This document shows, in pieces, positions 19,001 through 27,853 of a DNA stretch of 45,081 nucleotides. The DNA is from Clostridiales bacterium. GTDB lineage: Bacteria > Bacillota > Clostridia > Oscillospirales > Acutalibacteraceae. Where the stretch lies: assembly GCA_012839705.1 (NCBI GenBank), contig DUMT01000119.1, positions 1 through 45,081 of the forward strand, read 5' to 3'. How positions within the stretch are numbered: position 1 is the stretch's first letter; every line of letters begins with the position of its first letter. The notes beneath the pieces are model-generated. The model was not told the origin of the DNA. It did no database searches and saw only the letters and a list, made by a program, of their open reading frames with translations. Both the position numbers and the translations under genes were made by a program.

Positions 19001-19495
19001 GTTCTGTACCTGCCAGCAAAGCTTCCGGTTGTCCAGGCGGAGCGGTGGGCGGACCCGGAGGATATCAAAAAGGAACAGGCCCGCGCCCTTTGCATGGATG
19101 GGCTTCTGATTGACGACCCGGATATAATAAGAGCCATGGAACCGGAGGCAAAAGGTATCTTCATACCCGCCACCTGTTCAGAGGACGGAAAATTCGGCAG
19201 GGGGTCGAGAATCGCGACATTAAGCCAGTTCGGGCTCCTTAAAAAGAAGATTGACAGCCTGTTAATCGAAATGGCGCAAACACTTAAATCCGGCGATATC
19301 GCAGCCATACCGGCGTCGGGGGATGTGGACGCCTGCAAAAACTGCTCTTACAAAACGGTCTGCTGGCATGAGCCGGAGGACCCTGTCCGCACGGTTGAAA
19401 ACCTGAAAAGCAACGAGGTTTTCAGTTTGCTTGAGAAAGCCCAGCCCGGACAATCCGAGGGCACCGAAACCGAACAAACAAGCGAAGGAGAATAG
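16064..19495 (+). CDS. addB: ATP-dependent helicase/deoxyribonuclease subunit B
   Basis: LILGRSGTGKTYTIY, DYKTGQIEFNLSHIIEGLNVQMLLYLFA nuclease motif, C-terminal CKNCSYKTVCWH Fe-S ligands. Confidence 0.95.
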   Translation: MLQLILGRSGTGKTYTIYKTLSNLASEGCEKLILIVPEQFSFENERALLRELGPRLASRVQVLSFTRMAEHLYRELGGLTLRRMDDATRFLIMSRAMEQITENLTLYRRAASDPGAISTILSMVTELKQCGIAANQLEKASLILPEGTLKRKAAELALIMEAYETVAAGITKGEEEGSPGFIDPLDDLALLAKKLPESSIADGAYIFIDSFKDFTAPEIEIIEVLIRQAKQLTVSLCADTITDKSSGYGLFSQAIKTAARLRDIAYKAGVPVAKIQYLTENKRTSTEALKALEANIFMPRPEIYDKNAQEVVIASCYDIYEECDFVAREIRRSLRENGGRCRDFTVVARNLGDYRGVIDVSMEKQGIPFIMDERTDIRTEPLVALVINALDAVTGGYPSDSLLSLMKTGLAGFSTNSVAKLENYVFMWKINGSRWKTDWSGNPNGLGEKFDKEAEKQLGYLNLLRKRLVKPLEKLRAAIYSPNATGYHFSKAVYAYLLEVRADLLTRLRVNRLDSMGEPALAERMARVWDITMELLDKIAVIYGNAHCNPQRMAEIFKLSASLVDLGSVPQSLDAVQIGAADRIRYSAPKTVFILGANEGVFPSYHSPGGILTDMERNRLIELGLPLVNTIDKIAAEERFFAYSAVAAPTERLVVSFISKNSKGEPMAESVLVSSIKKILPQCRSVNPAGEINAESERDAFEQTALLWRKQDPKAAALKKIFAAKEEYITRVFALERAANKKPAAFSDKQSAEKLFGKDLKLTAYQIDSFYNCRFGYFCNYGLKAKPRRTAEMDALTFGTLTHWVMESVLPEYTKTGFDNITQSQVNRDTRKAVMDYVEKNLGGLEDKPFRFTALLYRLEKLAQILLWHVVCELRQSRFVPVDYELAIGDSRREDTPAIPPVVLKLPDGSTIQVRGKIDRVDVYKKDGVSYIRIIDYKTGQIEFNLSHIIEGLNVQMLLYLFAICENGRSRYGEIFPAGVLYLPAKLPVVQAERWADPEDIKKEQARALCMDGLLIDDPDIIRAMEPEAKGIFIPATCSEDGKFGRGSRIATLSQFGLLKKKIDSLLIEMAQTLKSGDIAAIPASGDVDACKNCSYKTVCWHEPEDPVRTVENLKSNEVFSLLEKAQPGQSEGTETEQTSEGE

Positions 19496-19498
19496 GCA

Positions 19499-22400
19499 AT
19501 GGCGGCAAAAAACTGGACTGACGAACAAAAAGCTTGCATAGAATCCCGTGACGGCACCCTGCTGGTTTCGGCTGCGGCAGGGTCGGGAAAAACCTCGGTG
19601 CTGGTGGAAAGGGTCATCAGGCGGGTTACCGATGAGAATTCCCCGGTGGACATAGACCGGCTGCTGATTGTCACCTTCACCAGCGCTGCCGCTGCGGAAA
19701 TGAAGCAGCGCCTTGCAGCCACCCTTGCGGCAAGGATTTCGGAGGAGCCGGAAAACATACATCTTCAGCGCCAGCAGATGCTGCTGGCCCGCGCACAGAT
19801 AAGCACGGTGCACAGCTTCTGCCTGTCTTTGATAAAAGACCATTTCCACATACTTGGGCTTCCCCCGCAGTTTCGCACCGGGGAAACCGCCGAAATCTCC
19901 CAGATTCAGGAGCAGGCTCTGGAAGAGGTTATCGAGGAAATGTACCGGGAGGATTCCCCAGAATTTATTGAGCTTGCAAACCTTTTAAGCCCCGGGAAAA
20001 GCGATTATGCCCTGTTTGATGCCGTAAGGAAGATACACACCTTCATCCAGTCCCACCCTTATCCCGAAAAATGGCTTGATGAAAAGCTGGAAGAATACTA
20101 CACAAACCTCCCCCTGGAACAAACCCGCTGGGGCAAGGTTTTGCTTGAAAAGGCCCATGACGTGCTAATTGGGGCATCATTTTACATCCGCCGTGCCCTG
20201 GAACTCTCCGACCAGGACCCAAAGATGGCGGAAAAGTATTCGGAATCTTTAAGGCGTGAATATGCCATGCTCCAAAACGCCGCAAAAGCTGTATTGTCAA
20301 ACAACTGGGATGTGGCGCTGGTTTCCGCCGGAGGGATAACCTTCGGTACCCTGCCGCAGCTCAGGAAATACCCTGACACCGCCCGCAAGGAAAGGGTTCA
20401 GGATTTAAGAAAGCGGGCAAAAGCCGAAATCGACAAAAAGCTTAAACCCCTTTTCTGCGGTACCGAAGAGGAGTGCAGGGATGATATAAAATACCTGTCG
20501 GTGCTTGTAAAAACCCTGTTTGAAGTGGTAAAAAGGTTTGAAGCCAGATTCGCAGAATTAAAACTTGCAAAAGGGGTTGCCGACTACAGCGACCTTGAAC
20601 ATATGGCTTTAAAGCTGCTGATAGATGAAAACGGGGAGCGCACCGAGCTGGCAAAGGAAATATCCCAGCGGTTTGAGGAAGTGCTGGTGGACGAATACCA
20701 GGACACCAACGCAGCCCAGGATGCCCTTTTCAGGGCAGTTTCCCGGGACGAAACCAACCTTTTCATGGTGGGTGACGTAAAACAGAGCATTTACGGGTTC
20801 CGTCAGGCGATGCCGGAAATCTTTTTGAACCGCAGGAACAGCTATCCGGCGTATGACGGGAAAAATTACCCCGCTTCGATTACACTGGGGCATAATTTCC
20901 GCAGCCGCACTGAGGTGACAGACGCTGTAAATTTTGTTTTCCGCCAACTTATGACCAAATCCGTTTCCGGGATGGATTATGATAAGCAGGAAGAACTGAT
21001 AGCCTCGGCAAAATATCCTGAAAGCGCCGGATATGAGGCTGAACTGCTGATAATCGACAAGGCATCTGTCCAAAAACCGGACAGCGCCGACGCGGCGGAG
21101 GCCCGGCTTATCGCAGAGCGTATCCGTGAGATAATGGATACCCTGACGGTTACCGAAGGCTCTGAGCAGCGAAAACCCCGGTATAGGGATTTTTGCATCC
21201 TGCTTCGCAGCAACAGCGCCCATGCAAAGGCTTATTCGGATGGGCTTGCCCTTTACGGGATCCCTGCAATCACCGACGCGGTAGGGGGATTTTACTCTGC
21301 CCCTGAGGTTGCCTCGGCAATTGCGCTGCTTAATGTAATAGATAACCCCATGCAGGATGTGCCTTTGCTGTCCGTCCTCCTTTCCCCCGCCTTCGGGTTC
21401 ACTCCCGACCAGCTTGCCGAAATCAGGGTTAACGACCCGGACAGCGGGCTTTATACCGCATTGTGCCGGTATGGAAAAACCGGAGCCGATGAAAATCTGA
21501 GAAAGCAGGTTCAATCTTTCCTAAGCCAGATTGAAAAATGGCGGCTTTTGGCGGTTACAATGCCCGCCGACCTGCTTATTCACCGCATTTACGAGGACGC
21601 CGCCCTTATGTCCATCGCGGCAGCCATGAAAAACGGAGAGCAGCGCCAGGCTAACCTGCGAATCCTCCACGAAAGGGCGAGGAGCTTTGAGCACAACGGC
21701 TTTAGGGGCCTGTCCGCCTTTGTCAGGATGCTCAACCGGGAGATTGAATCCGGCGAGCAGGGTCCCCAGGCAGCCCTGGCATCCCAAGACGCTGTGCGGA
21801 TAATGAGCATCCACAGCTCAAAGGGGCTTGAATTTCCCTTTGTGTTTGTGGCGGGCCTCGGCAACCCCTTCAACAAAGAATCCTCAAACGACAACCTGCT
21901 GCTGCATATAGACATGGGCATTGGCTTTAAGCGCCGGGATTTTGAAACCATGAGGCAGTGGAATACCCTTCCCCGCCTTGCAGTATCCCACACCATAACA
22001 AAAAGCTACCTTGCCGAGGAGCAGCGGGTACTTTATGTCGCCATGACCAGGGCAAGGGAAAAACTGATAATGGTCATGACCGTACCAAATATAGATTCCA
22101 AGCTCTCCTCCCTCTCGGCTCTGGTAGGCTCGGAAGACAGGCTTCCTTCTTCTGTGGTTATGGGAGCCGGCGGGATGTGCGACTGGCTGCTTGCGGCAGC
22201 CCTCCGCCATCCTTCGGGGAAAATCCTGCGCTCCCTTGCCGGGGATGAGGAAATCCCGAAAATGCCCGCTGACCATCCGTGGATTATAAAAATACTTCCC
22301 GCTCCCGAAAAATTACAGCCTGAAACCGCGGAAACGGTTCAGGTGGAGCCGGACATGGATTTTGCCGAAATTATCCGGCAGAGGATATCCTACACCTACC

Positions 22401-23056
22401 CCTTCGCGGCCCTCAGCGCCGTTCCCGCAAAGCTTGCCGCGTCGGACCTTTCAAGCGGCAAGGTTACCAGAGAGAATATCGCCAAATCCCGCCCGGCGTT
22501 TTTAAGCGAAGGGGGGCTTACCCCTGCAGAGCGTGGTACCGCACTGCACACCTTCATGCAGTTTGCGGACTATGAAGCGGCGTCAACGGAGCCGGAAGCG
22601 GAAATCAACCGCCTTGTCAAAAACGGGTATCTTACTCCCGAGCAGGGCAGGGTTATTCCTTTGGATAAGCTTAAAAAATTCTTTGAAAGCAGCCTGTATC
22701 AAAGATTTAAAAATGCCGACAATATTTTAAGGGAAGTTCAGTTTACAATGGATTTCCCGGTTAAATCCCTGCTTGATATTGATTTGCCCGATGCCTGCCA
22801 GGATGAATCGCTGGTGGTTCAGGGAATTGCCGACTGCGTTATAGTGGAAAACGGCACCCTTACCGTGGTAGATTATAAAACCGATTTTGTAAAATCCGGC
22901 GAAACCCTTGTGGAGCGGTACAGGGAACAGCTAAGGATTTATTCCCTGGCGCTGCAGCAGGCCCTCGGCATGCCGGTGAAGGAATGCCTGCTCTACTCCT
23001 TCTCGCTGGATGCTGTGGTGGATGCCACCAGAATTATCATGACTTCCCGCCTGTAA
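19499..23056 (+). CDS. addA: ATP-dependent helicase/nuclease subunit A
   Basis: AAAGSGKTSVLVERVIRRV, VDEYQDTNAAQDALF, SIHSSKGLEFPFVFVAGLG, VVDYKTDFV nuclease motif. Confidence 0.97.
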   Translation: MAAKNWTDEQKACIESRDGTLLVSAAAGSGKTSVLVERVIRRVTDENSPVDIDRLLIVTFTSAAAAEMKQRLAATLAARISEEPENIHLQRQQMLLARAQISTVHSFCLSLIKDHFHILGLPPQFRTGETAEISQIQEQALEEVIEEMYREDSPEFIELANLLSPGKSDYALFDAVRKIHTFIQSHPYPEKWLDEKLEEYYTNLPLEQTRWGKVLLEKAHDVLIGASFYIRRALELSDQDPKMAEKYSESLRREYAMLQNAAKAVLSNNWDVALVSAGGITFGTLPQLRKYPDTARKERVQDLRKRAKAEIDKKLKPLFCGTEEECRDDIKYLSVLVKTLFEVVKRFEARFAELKLAKGVADYSDLEHMALKLLIDENGERTELAKEISQRFEEVLVDEYQDTNAAQDALFRAVSRDETNLFMVGDVKQSIYGFRQAMPEIFLNRRNSYPAYDGKNYPASITLGHNFRSRTEVTDAVNFVFRQLMTKSVSGMDYDKQEELIASAKYPESAGYEAELLIIDKASVQKPDSADAAEARLIAERIREIMDTLTVTEGSEQRKPRYRDFCILLRSNSAHAKAYSDGLALYGIPAITDAVGGFYSAPEVASAIALLNVIDNPMQDVPLLSVLLSPAFGFTPDQLAEIRVNDPDSGLYTALCRYGKTGADENLRKQVQSFLSQIEKWRLLAVTMPADLLIHRIYEDAALMSIAAAMKNGEQRQANLRILHERARSFEHNGFRGLSAFVRMLNREIESGEQGPQAALASQDAVRIMSIHSSKGLEFPFVFVAGLGNPFNKESSNDNLLLHIDMGIGFKRRDFETMRQWNTLPRLAVSHTITKSYLAEEQRVLYVAMTRAREKLIMVMTVPNIDSKLSSLSALVGSEDRLPSSVVMGAGGMCDWLLAAALRHPSGKILRSLAGDEEIPKMPADHPWIIKILPAPEKLQPETAETVQVEPDMDFAEIIRQRISYTYPFAALSAVPAKLAASDLSSGKVTRENIAKSRPAFLSEGGLTPAERGTALHTFMQFADYEAASTEPEAEINRLVKNGYLTPEQGRVIPLDKLKKFFESSLYQRFKNADNILREVQFTMDFPVKSLLDIDLPDACQDESLVVQGIADCVIVENGTLTVVDYKTDFVKSGETLVERYREQLRIYSLALQQALGMPVKECLLYSFSLDAVVDATRIIMTSRL

Positions 23057-23134
23057 CGGATAGTAAAACATCGTATAGGGATTATCACTATAAGCTCAAT
23101 AATAAATTAAAGTATTAACAGAGGGGTTGTTAGT

Positions 23135-23512
23135 ATGATTGATTTTCAAAATGGAACATTTTTTAAACTCAGCCCGGTGCCGGTTGGCAATGTTTTGTCT
23201 GCTCTCCAGCCGCTTCTCATCGAAGGGGAGCAGCTTATTGCCAGCTTTAAGGGAATCAGGGACAGCGTAACCTTTACCAATATGCGGATAATTGCAGTAA
23301 ACGTTCAGGGGATTACAGGCAAGAAAAAGGATTACACCTCCCTGCCCTACAGCAAAATACAGGCGTATTCCATTGAAAGCGCCGGGGTTTTTGATATCGA
23401 CAGCGAGCTTGAGCTTTATTTCAGCGGGCTGGGCAAGGTGCGGTTTGAATTTGTCGGAAATGTGGATACTGCAGCAATCAGCCGCATCATCAGCCAGTTT
23501 GTGTTGAAATAA
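23135..23512 (+). CDS. Small bacterial PH-domain protein (bPH type)
   Basis: LIEGEQLIASFKGIRDSVTFTNMRIIAVNVQGITGKKKDYTSLPYSKIQAYSIESAGVFDIDSELELYFSGLG. Confidence 0.85.
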   Translation: MIDFQNGTFFKLSPVPVGNVLSALQPLLIEGEQLIASFKGIRDSVTFTNMRIIAVNVQGITGKKKDYTSLPYSKIQAYSIESAGVFDIDSELELYFSGLGKVRFEFVGNVDTAAISRIISQFVLK

Positions 23513-23623
23513 AACAGTATTTGAAATAATTTAGCTAATAAAGTTTTAAATAATGTTCATAAATATGGATTAAATTTTGTTAAAATTAAAGGGTAATAAT
23601 TTTTTCTTAAGGGGGTCTGCTGA

Positions 23624-24325
23624 ATGTCGGCAGGCAAGATAATGGTTGTGGATGACGACAGCAATATATGCGAGCTGCTTCGGCTATACCTTGAAAAGGA
23701 AGATTTTGAGGTTCGGCTCGCTTACAACGGGTCCGAAGCCCTAGAGATGTTCGAGAGGGAAAAACCAGATTTGATCCTTCTGGATATTATGATGCCTGTC
23801 CTGGACGGATGGCAGGTCTGCCGGGAAATCAGAAAAAAGTCCTCCTGCCCGATAATCATGCTGACAGCAAAGGGCGAGGTTTTTGACAAGGTGCTTGGCC
23901 TTGAGCTTGGGGCTGACGACTATGTTGTAAAGCCCTTTGAGGCGAAGGAAGTTGTCGCCCGCGTCAAGGCTGTGCTGCGCCGCAGCGGAAAATCCCAGCA
24001 AAAATCCAAGATAGTACAGTTTGACAACCTATATATCAATATGGAAAATTACGAGCTGAAAATTCGCGGCAAACAGGTTGACACCCCGCCAAAGGAAATG
24101 GAGCTTATTTTCCACCTTGCCAGCAACCCCAACCGGGTTTTCACCCGCGACCAGCTACTTGACGAGGTATGGGGTTTTGAATATTATGGAGATAGCCGTA
24201 CTGTAGACGTCCATGTCAAGCGGCTGAGGGAAAAACTGGACGGGGCATCAGACCAGTGGAGCCTCAAAACCGTTTGGGGCGTAGGTTACAAGTTTGAAGT
24301 GAAGGACAGCAACGAACAGCAGTAA
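23624..24325 (+). CDS. OmpR/PhoB-family response regulator
   Basis: MVVDDDSNICELLRLYLEKEDFEV...DLILLDIMMPVLDGWQVC...KPFEAKEVVARV plus winged-helix C-terminus. Confidence 0.95.
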   Translation: MSAGKIMVVDDDSNICELLRLYLEKEDFEVRLAYNGSEALEMFEREKPDLILLDIMMPVLDGWQVCREIRKKSSCPIIMLTAKGEVFDKVLGLELGADDYVVKPFEAKEVVARVKAVLRRSGKSQQKSKIVQFDNLYINMENYELKIRGKQVDTPPKEMELIFHLASNPNRVFTRDQLLDEVWGFEYYGDSRTVDVHVKRLREKLDGASDQWSLKTVWGVGYKFEVKDSNEQQ

Positions 24326-24393
24326 TTTGTCAGATGGTTTGAATGTTATGAGAAAGACTGGTTTTTTTATTATTGCGGAAGTAGGTGCAGGTT

Positions 24394-25821
24394 GTGTTTA
24401 AAAGCATTTTTGCGAAATATTTTACCGTGCTGTCCGCAATAATTACCATAAGTTTCGCCGCTATGGGCGGAATGCAGATGCTCCTTTCCACCCGGTACTG
24501 GGTTGCCGAGAAAAAACAGCTTTTGAGGGAAAACACTCTTAGCATGGCGAAAATGACAGCCCAGTACGCAAAAAGAGGAGAAAACATCACCGGGCTTTAC
24601 CCGTATATAAGCCTTATGGCGGATACAATTGATTCCTATATTTTTATTACAGACACCGATGGGAATATACTTCTCTATTCCGATAACGCGGTCGCATTGA
24701 AAAAAGTCAAACTCTCACAGCAAATAGTTGAAAGGCTCGATTCCGGGGAATATTTTGAAGTAGGGCTTTTGGACGGGCTTTATGCAACCCGGCAGTACAC
24801 CATCGGCGTGCCTGTAACGGTTTATGATAATACCGTGGTGGGGTACGTTTTCGCCTCCACCTCCGCCGAAATGCTCAGTGAATACCTCCTTAACAACTTA
24901 AATGTATTTATCGTTTCTGCCCTGGGTGTGCTGGCGCTGACTTTCATAGCGGTTTATATAATGACCTTCCGGATGGTAAAACCCTTAAGGCAGATGGCGG
25001 CTGCCGCCCGCAGCTATGGTATGGGGGATTTCAGCAAGAGAATCCACGTGGAAGGCCATGACGAGATTGCCGAACTTGCAACTTCGTTGAACAACATGGC
25101 AATATCCCTTTCCTCCGCTGAAGGAATGCGCCGCAGTTTTATTGCCAACGTTTCCCATGAGCTTAAAACACCCATGACAACCATAGCCGGGTTTATCGAC
25201 GGAATCCTCGATGGCACAATTCCAAAGGAAAAACATGAATATTACCTTAGGATTGTCACCCAGGAAGTAAAAAGGCTTTCCCGGCTCGTTAAAACCATGC
25301 TTGACCTTTCCCGCATTGACAATGGGGAATTAAGGCTCAATCCCACCCATTACGACTTGACAGACCAGGTCTGCAATATACTTTTGTCCTTCGTTCAGCG
25401 GATTGAGGAAAAGAATGTAACGGTGGAAGGGCTTGAGGACTGCCCCCGGGTAGACGTTTATGCTGATTATGATTTGATAGGGCAGGTAATTTATAACCTT
25501 ATCGACAACGCCATCAAGTTCATGAACTATGGCGGCACAATAACAATAAACATCGCCCACAGGGATAAAAGGGTATACTGCTCCGTCAGGAACACCGGAA
25601 TGGGAATCCCCTCCCATGAGATGCCCTATATTTTTGAAAGGTTTTATAAAACCGACAAATCCAGAAGCCTTGACAAAAACGGCATGGGTTTGGGGCTTTA
25701 TATTGTAAAAACGGTTATCAATTTGCACCACGGCGAAATTTCGGTAAGGTCCACCGAAGGGGAGTTTTGCGAGTTTGTTTTCTGGCTTCCGGACTCGGGC
25801 ATAGTTCCCAGGAAGGCTTAA
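24394..25821 (+). CDS. Sensor histidine kinase with extracytoplasmic sensor and HAMP domain (GTG start)
   Basis: NVSHELKTPMTTIAGFIDG, NLIDNAIKFM, GMGLGLYIVKTVI; HAMP region after second TM. Confidence 0.95.
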   Translation: MFKSIFAKYFTVLSAIITISFAAMGGMQMLLSTRYWVAEKKQLLRENTLSMAKMTAQYAKRGENITGLYPYISLMADTIDSYIFITDTDGNILLYSDNAVALKKVKLSQQIVERLDSGEYFEVGLLDGLYATRQYTIGVPVTVYDNTVVGYVFASTSAEMLSEYLLNNLNVFIVSALGVLALTFIAVYIMTFRMVKPLRQMAAAARSYGMGDFSKRIHVEGHDEIAELATSLNNMAISLSSAEGMRRSFIANVSHELKTPMTTIAGFIDGILDGTIPKEKHEYYLRIVTQEVKRLSRLVKTMLDLSRIDNGELRLNPTHYDLTDQVCNILLSFVQRIEEKNVTVEGLEDCPRVDVYADYDLIGQVIYNLIDNAIKFMNYGGTITINIAHRDKRVYCSVRNTGMGIPSHEMPYIFERFYKTDKSRSLDKNGMGLGLYIVKTVINLHHGEISVRSTEGEFCEFVFWLPDSGIVPRKA

Positions 25822-25839
25822 TAAAATGTATTAATTTTA

Positions 25840-25879
25840 TTTAATACTTATTTAACAGTTATACATAAAATGTACATAA
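25840..25879 (+). promoter_or_regulatory. Candidate response-regulator binding array: four 7-mers in 11-bp register upstream of htrA
   Basis: TTTAATA (25840), TTTAACA (25851), TACATAA (25862), TACATAA (25873); candidate -10 TAGAAT at 25888-25893. Confidence 0.5.
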
Positions 25880-25931
25880 AAACAGGTTAGAATATATACA
25901 AACACCTAAACAGCCGAAAGGAATGAAGTTT

Positions 25932-27599
25932 ATGGCAAGCTGGTTTGATGAAAACAATTTCAATGAGCCAAACGAGGATGAAAAACTGAAAAACGAAAAT
26001 AGCGGCGCTGATGGCGGGCAGAGCGAAAGCCAGCCTTCCATCCCGGATTTGGAAAATGAAAACAAAGAAGAACAGAATCAAACCGCCGAAACGGAAGATA
26101 TAAAACCCAATAATTCCTGGTACACACCGGGAGGTTCAAGCTACACCGCAGGCAACCCTGGCAGCCAGGGCAATTACGGCACAACTTACCGCTACGGCGT
26201 AAATGCCCCAAACCCTGTCCCATTTAACACAAACCACTATTCACCCAATCAGCCGCAGAACAACAATTCAGGCGGCTACAATCCGCCCACTGGTGGCTTT
26301 AACAATAATTCGGGTAATTACCATAATTCGGGCAATTACAATTCCGGCGGCTATAACCCATATGGCAGCTGGCAAAGGCCGCCTCAGCAACCCACTCCGC
26401 CCAATTCACCCAATATGAGCAATTTCAACGGCAGCCAGCCGCCAAAGCCCCCAAAAAAGAAGAAGGGCGCTACTATCGCAATCGCCACCCTCAGTGTAGT
26501 TTGCGCCGCAGCCATTATAACGCTGTCTGTTTTGCTGGCAATCGCCCTTAATGACAACAAAGTTCCCAGGGACAACAACACCTCATCCACCACTTCGTCC
26601 ACCGCTTCAGGAAATGCACCTTCTGTGGAGATTGTTGAAAACGACCCTGACGCTATGGGGCTGAGCACACCGTCCATCATAGAAAAGAACCTGCATTCTA
26701 CTGTGGTAATCTCTGTTTATGAGCGCCGGAATACCATGTACGGAATCAGCCCGGTTGAGGTAGGCGCCGCCTCCGGTATTGTCATGAGCCGGGATGGGTA
26801 TATCATCACCAACTGGCATGTTGTGATTAACGAAAAAACCGGAAAAACTTACGATAAGATCACCGTTAAAACCTATGACGGCACTGTTTATGAAAACGCC
26901 CAGGTTATTGGCGCCGATAAGGATACCGACCTCGCGGTCATCAAGGTTGCCGCTGTTAACCTTGCCGTCCCTGAATTCGGGGATTCATCCAAACTCAAGC
27001 TTGGCGACAAGGTTGTTGCCATTGGCAATGCTGGCGGCCTCTCCTGGACCTCCACTCAGGGTATCGTATCAGGTTTGGCGCGTGATGTTTATGAAGATAC
27101 CGGCTATGCTATTAAATGCTTGCAGATAGATGCCGCTATCAACCCCGGAAACTCCGGCGGGCCCCTTCTCAACGCGCAGGGGCAGGTTGTCGGAATCAAT
27201 TCCGCAAAAATCGTAGCCAACGGCTATGAAGGTTTGGGATTCTCAATCCCGATAACCGAAGCCAAAGTGATTATTGACGACCTGGTGAAATACGGTTATG
27301 TCAAAAACCGAGTAATGCTTGGAGTTTCTGTTATCGATATTGAGCAGCTCGGATATGAAGGCTGCCAAATCCGTGAAATCAATGAGGATTCCTGCCTTGT
27401 GGGCACCAAAGTACAGGTTGGGGATATAATCGTAAAAGTCGGGGATAAGAGTATTAGAACCGGCGTTGAGCTCAGAAATGAGCTTTCAAAATACAAAGTT
27501 GGCGACCAGGTCACCCTCACCCTGCTCAGGGTCAGCCGCGATTTTTCAAAGGATTATTTCACAGTTACCGTTACTTTAAAGGAATATAACGGAAAATAA
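25932..27599 (+). CDS. HtrA/DegP-like serine protease with cytoplasmic Asn/Gly/Tyr/Pro-rich N-terminal tail, one TM and PDZ domain
   Basis: SGIVMSRDGYIITNWHVV, DKDTDLAVIKV, INPGNSGGPLLNAQGQVVGIN, C-terminal PDZ-like region. Confidence 0.95.
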   Translation: MASWFDENNFNEPNEDEKLKNENSGADGGQSESQPSIPDLENENKEEQNQTAETEDIKPNNSWYTPGGSSYTAGNPGSQGNYGTTYRYGVNAPNPVPFNTNHYSPNQPQNNNSGGYNPPTGGFNNNSGNYHNSGNYNSGGYNPYGSWQRPPQQPTPPNSPNMSNFNGSQPPKPPKKKKGATIAIATLSVVCAAAIITLSVLLAIALNDNKVPRDNNTSSTTSSTASGNAPSVEIVENDPDAMGLSTPSIIEKNLHSTVVISVYERRNTMYGISPVEVGAASGIVMSRDGYIITNWHVVINEKTGKTYDKITVKTYDGTVYENAQVIGADKDTDLAVIKVAAVNLAVPEFGDSSKLKLGDKVVAIGNAGGLSWTSTQGIVSGLARDVYEDTGYAIKCLQIDAAINPGNSGGPLLNAQGQVVGINSAKIVANGYEGLGFSIPITEAKVIIDDLVKYGYVKNRVMLGVSVIDIEQLGYEGCQIREINEDSCLVGTKVQVGDIIVKVGDKSIRTGVELRNELSKYKVGDQVTLTLLRVSRDFSKDYFTVTVTLKEYNGK

Positions 27600-27615
27600 G
27601 TAACCAATAATTTGC

Positions 27616-27650
27616 GCCTGAAGTTCGTATTTGAACTTCAGGCATTTTTT
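27616..27650 (+). terminator. Intrinsic terminator downstream of htrA
   Basis: GCCTGAAGTTC-gtattt-GAACTTCAGGC followed by ATTTTTT. Confidence 0.9.
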
Positions 27651-27761
27651 ATTGTTTATTATTCACTAATCTATTTCAATTGATTTGTTGATTTTCTATG
27701 AGCGGTTTTTATATATAAAACGGAAATGAATACTGCGGGTTTTTTCGGCTAATATTAAAGA

Positions 27762-27790
27762 TTGACAGTTTAACCCTGCAAGGTTATAAT
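27762..27790 (+). promoter_or_regulatory. Sigma-A promoter of adhE
   Basis: TTGACA (27762-27767), 17-bp spacer, TATAAT (27785-27790); both hexamers match consensus. Confidence 0.88.
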
Positions 27791-27801
27791 ATAATTGAAA
27801 A

Positions 27802-27819
27802 TTGTTAAATGTTTAACAA
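27802..27819. promoter_or_regulatory. Rex operator
   Basis: TTGTTAA-ATGT-TTAACAA, perfect inverted arms matching the Rex consensus TTGTTAAnnnnTTAACAA, just downstream of the -10. Confidence 0.88.
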
Positions 27820-27853
27820 ACTTTTGAAACGATTTCCAAGAAAGGGGATTGCT

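Noticed and set aside
20609-21514. 301-aa minus-strand ORF antisense to addA
   Set aside because: Shadow ORF inside a clear AddA coding region; composition not protein-like and no ribosome-binding context.
16064-23056. AddAB considered as part of a defence or other novel island
   Set aside because: Both subunits have all expected helicase, nuclease and Fe-S motifs; housekeeping recombination-repair, with no defence genes adjacent.
27809-27853. ORF-track start of adhE (MFNKLLKRFPRKGIA...)
   Set aside because: The ATG lies in the Rex operator and has no RBS; MQAVKNDVQ at 27854 has a good RBS and matches AdhE N-termini.
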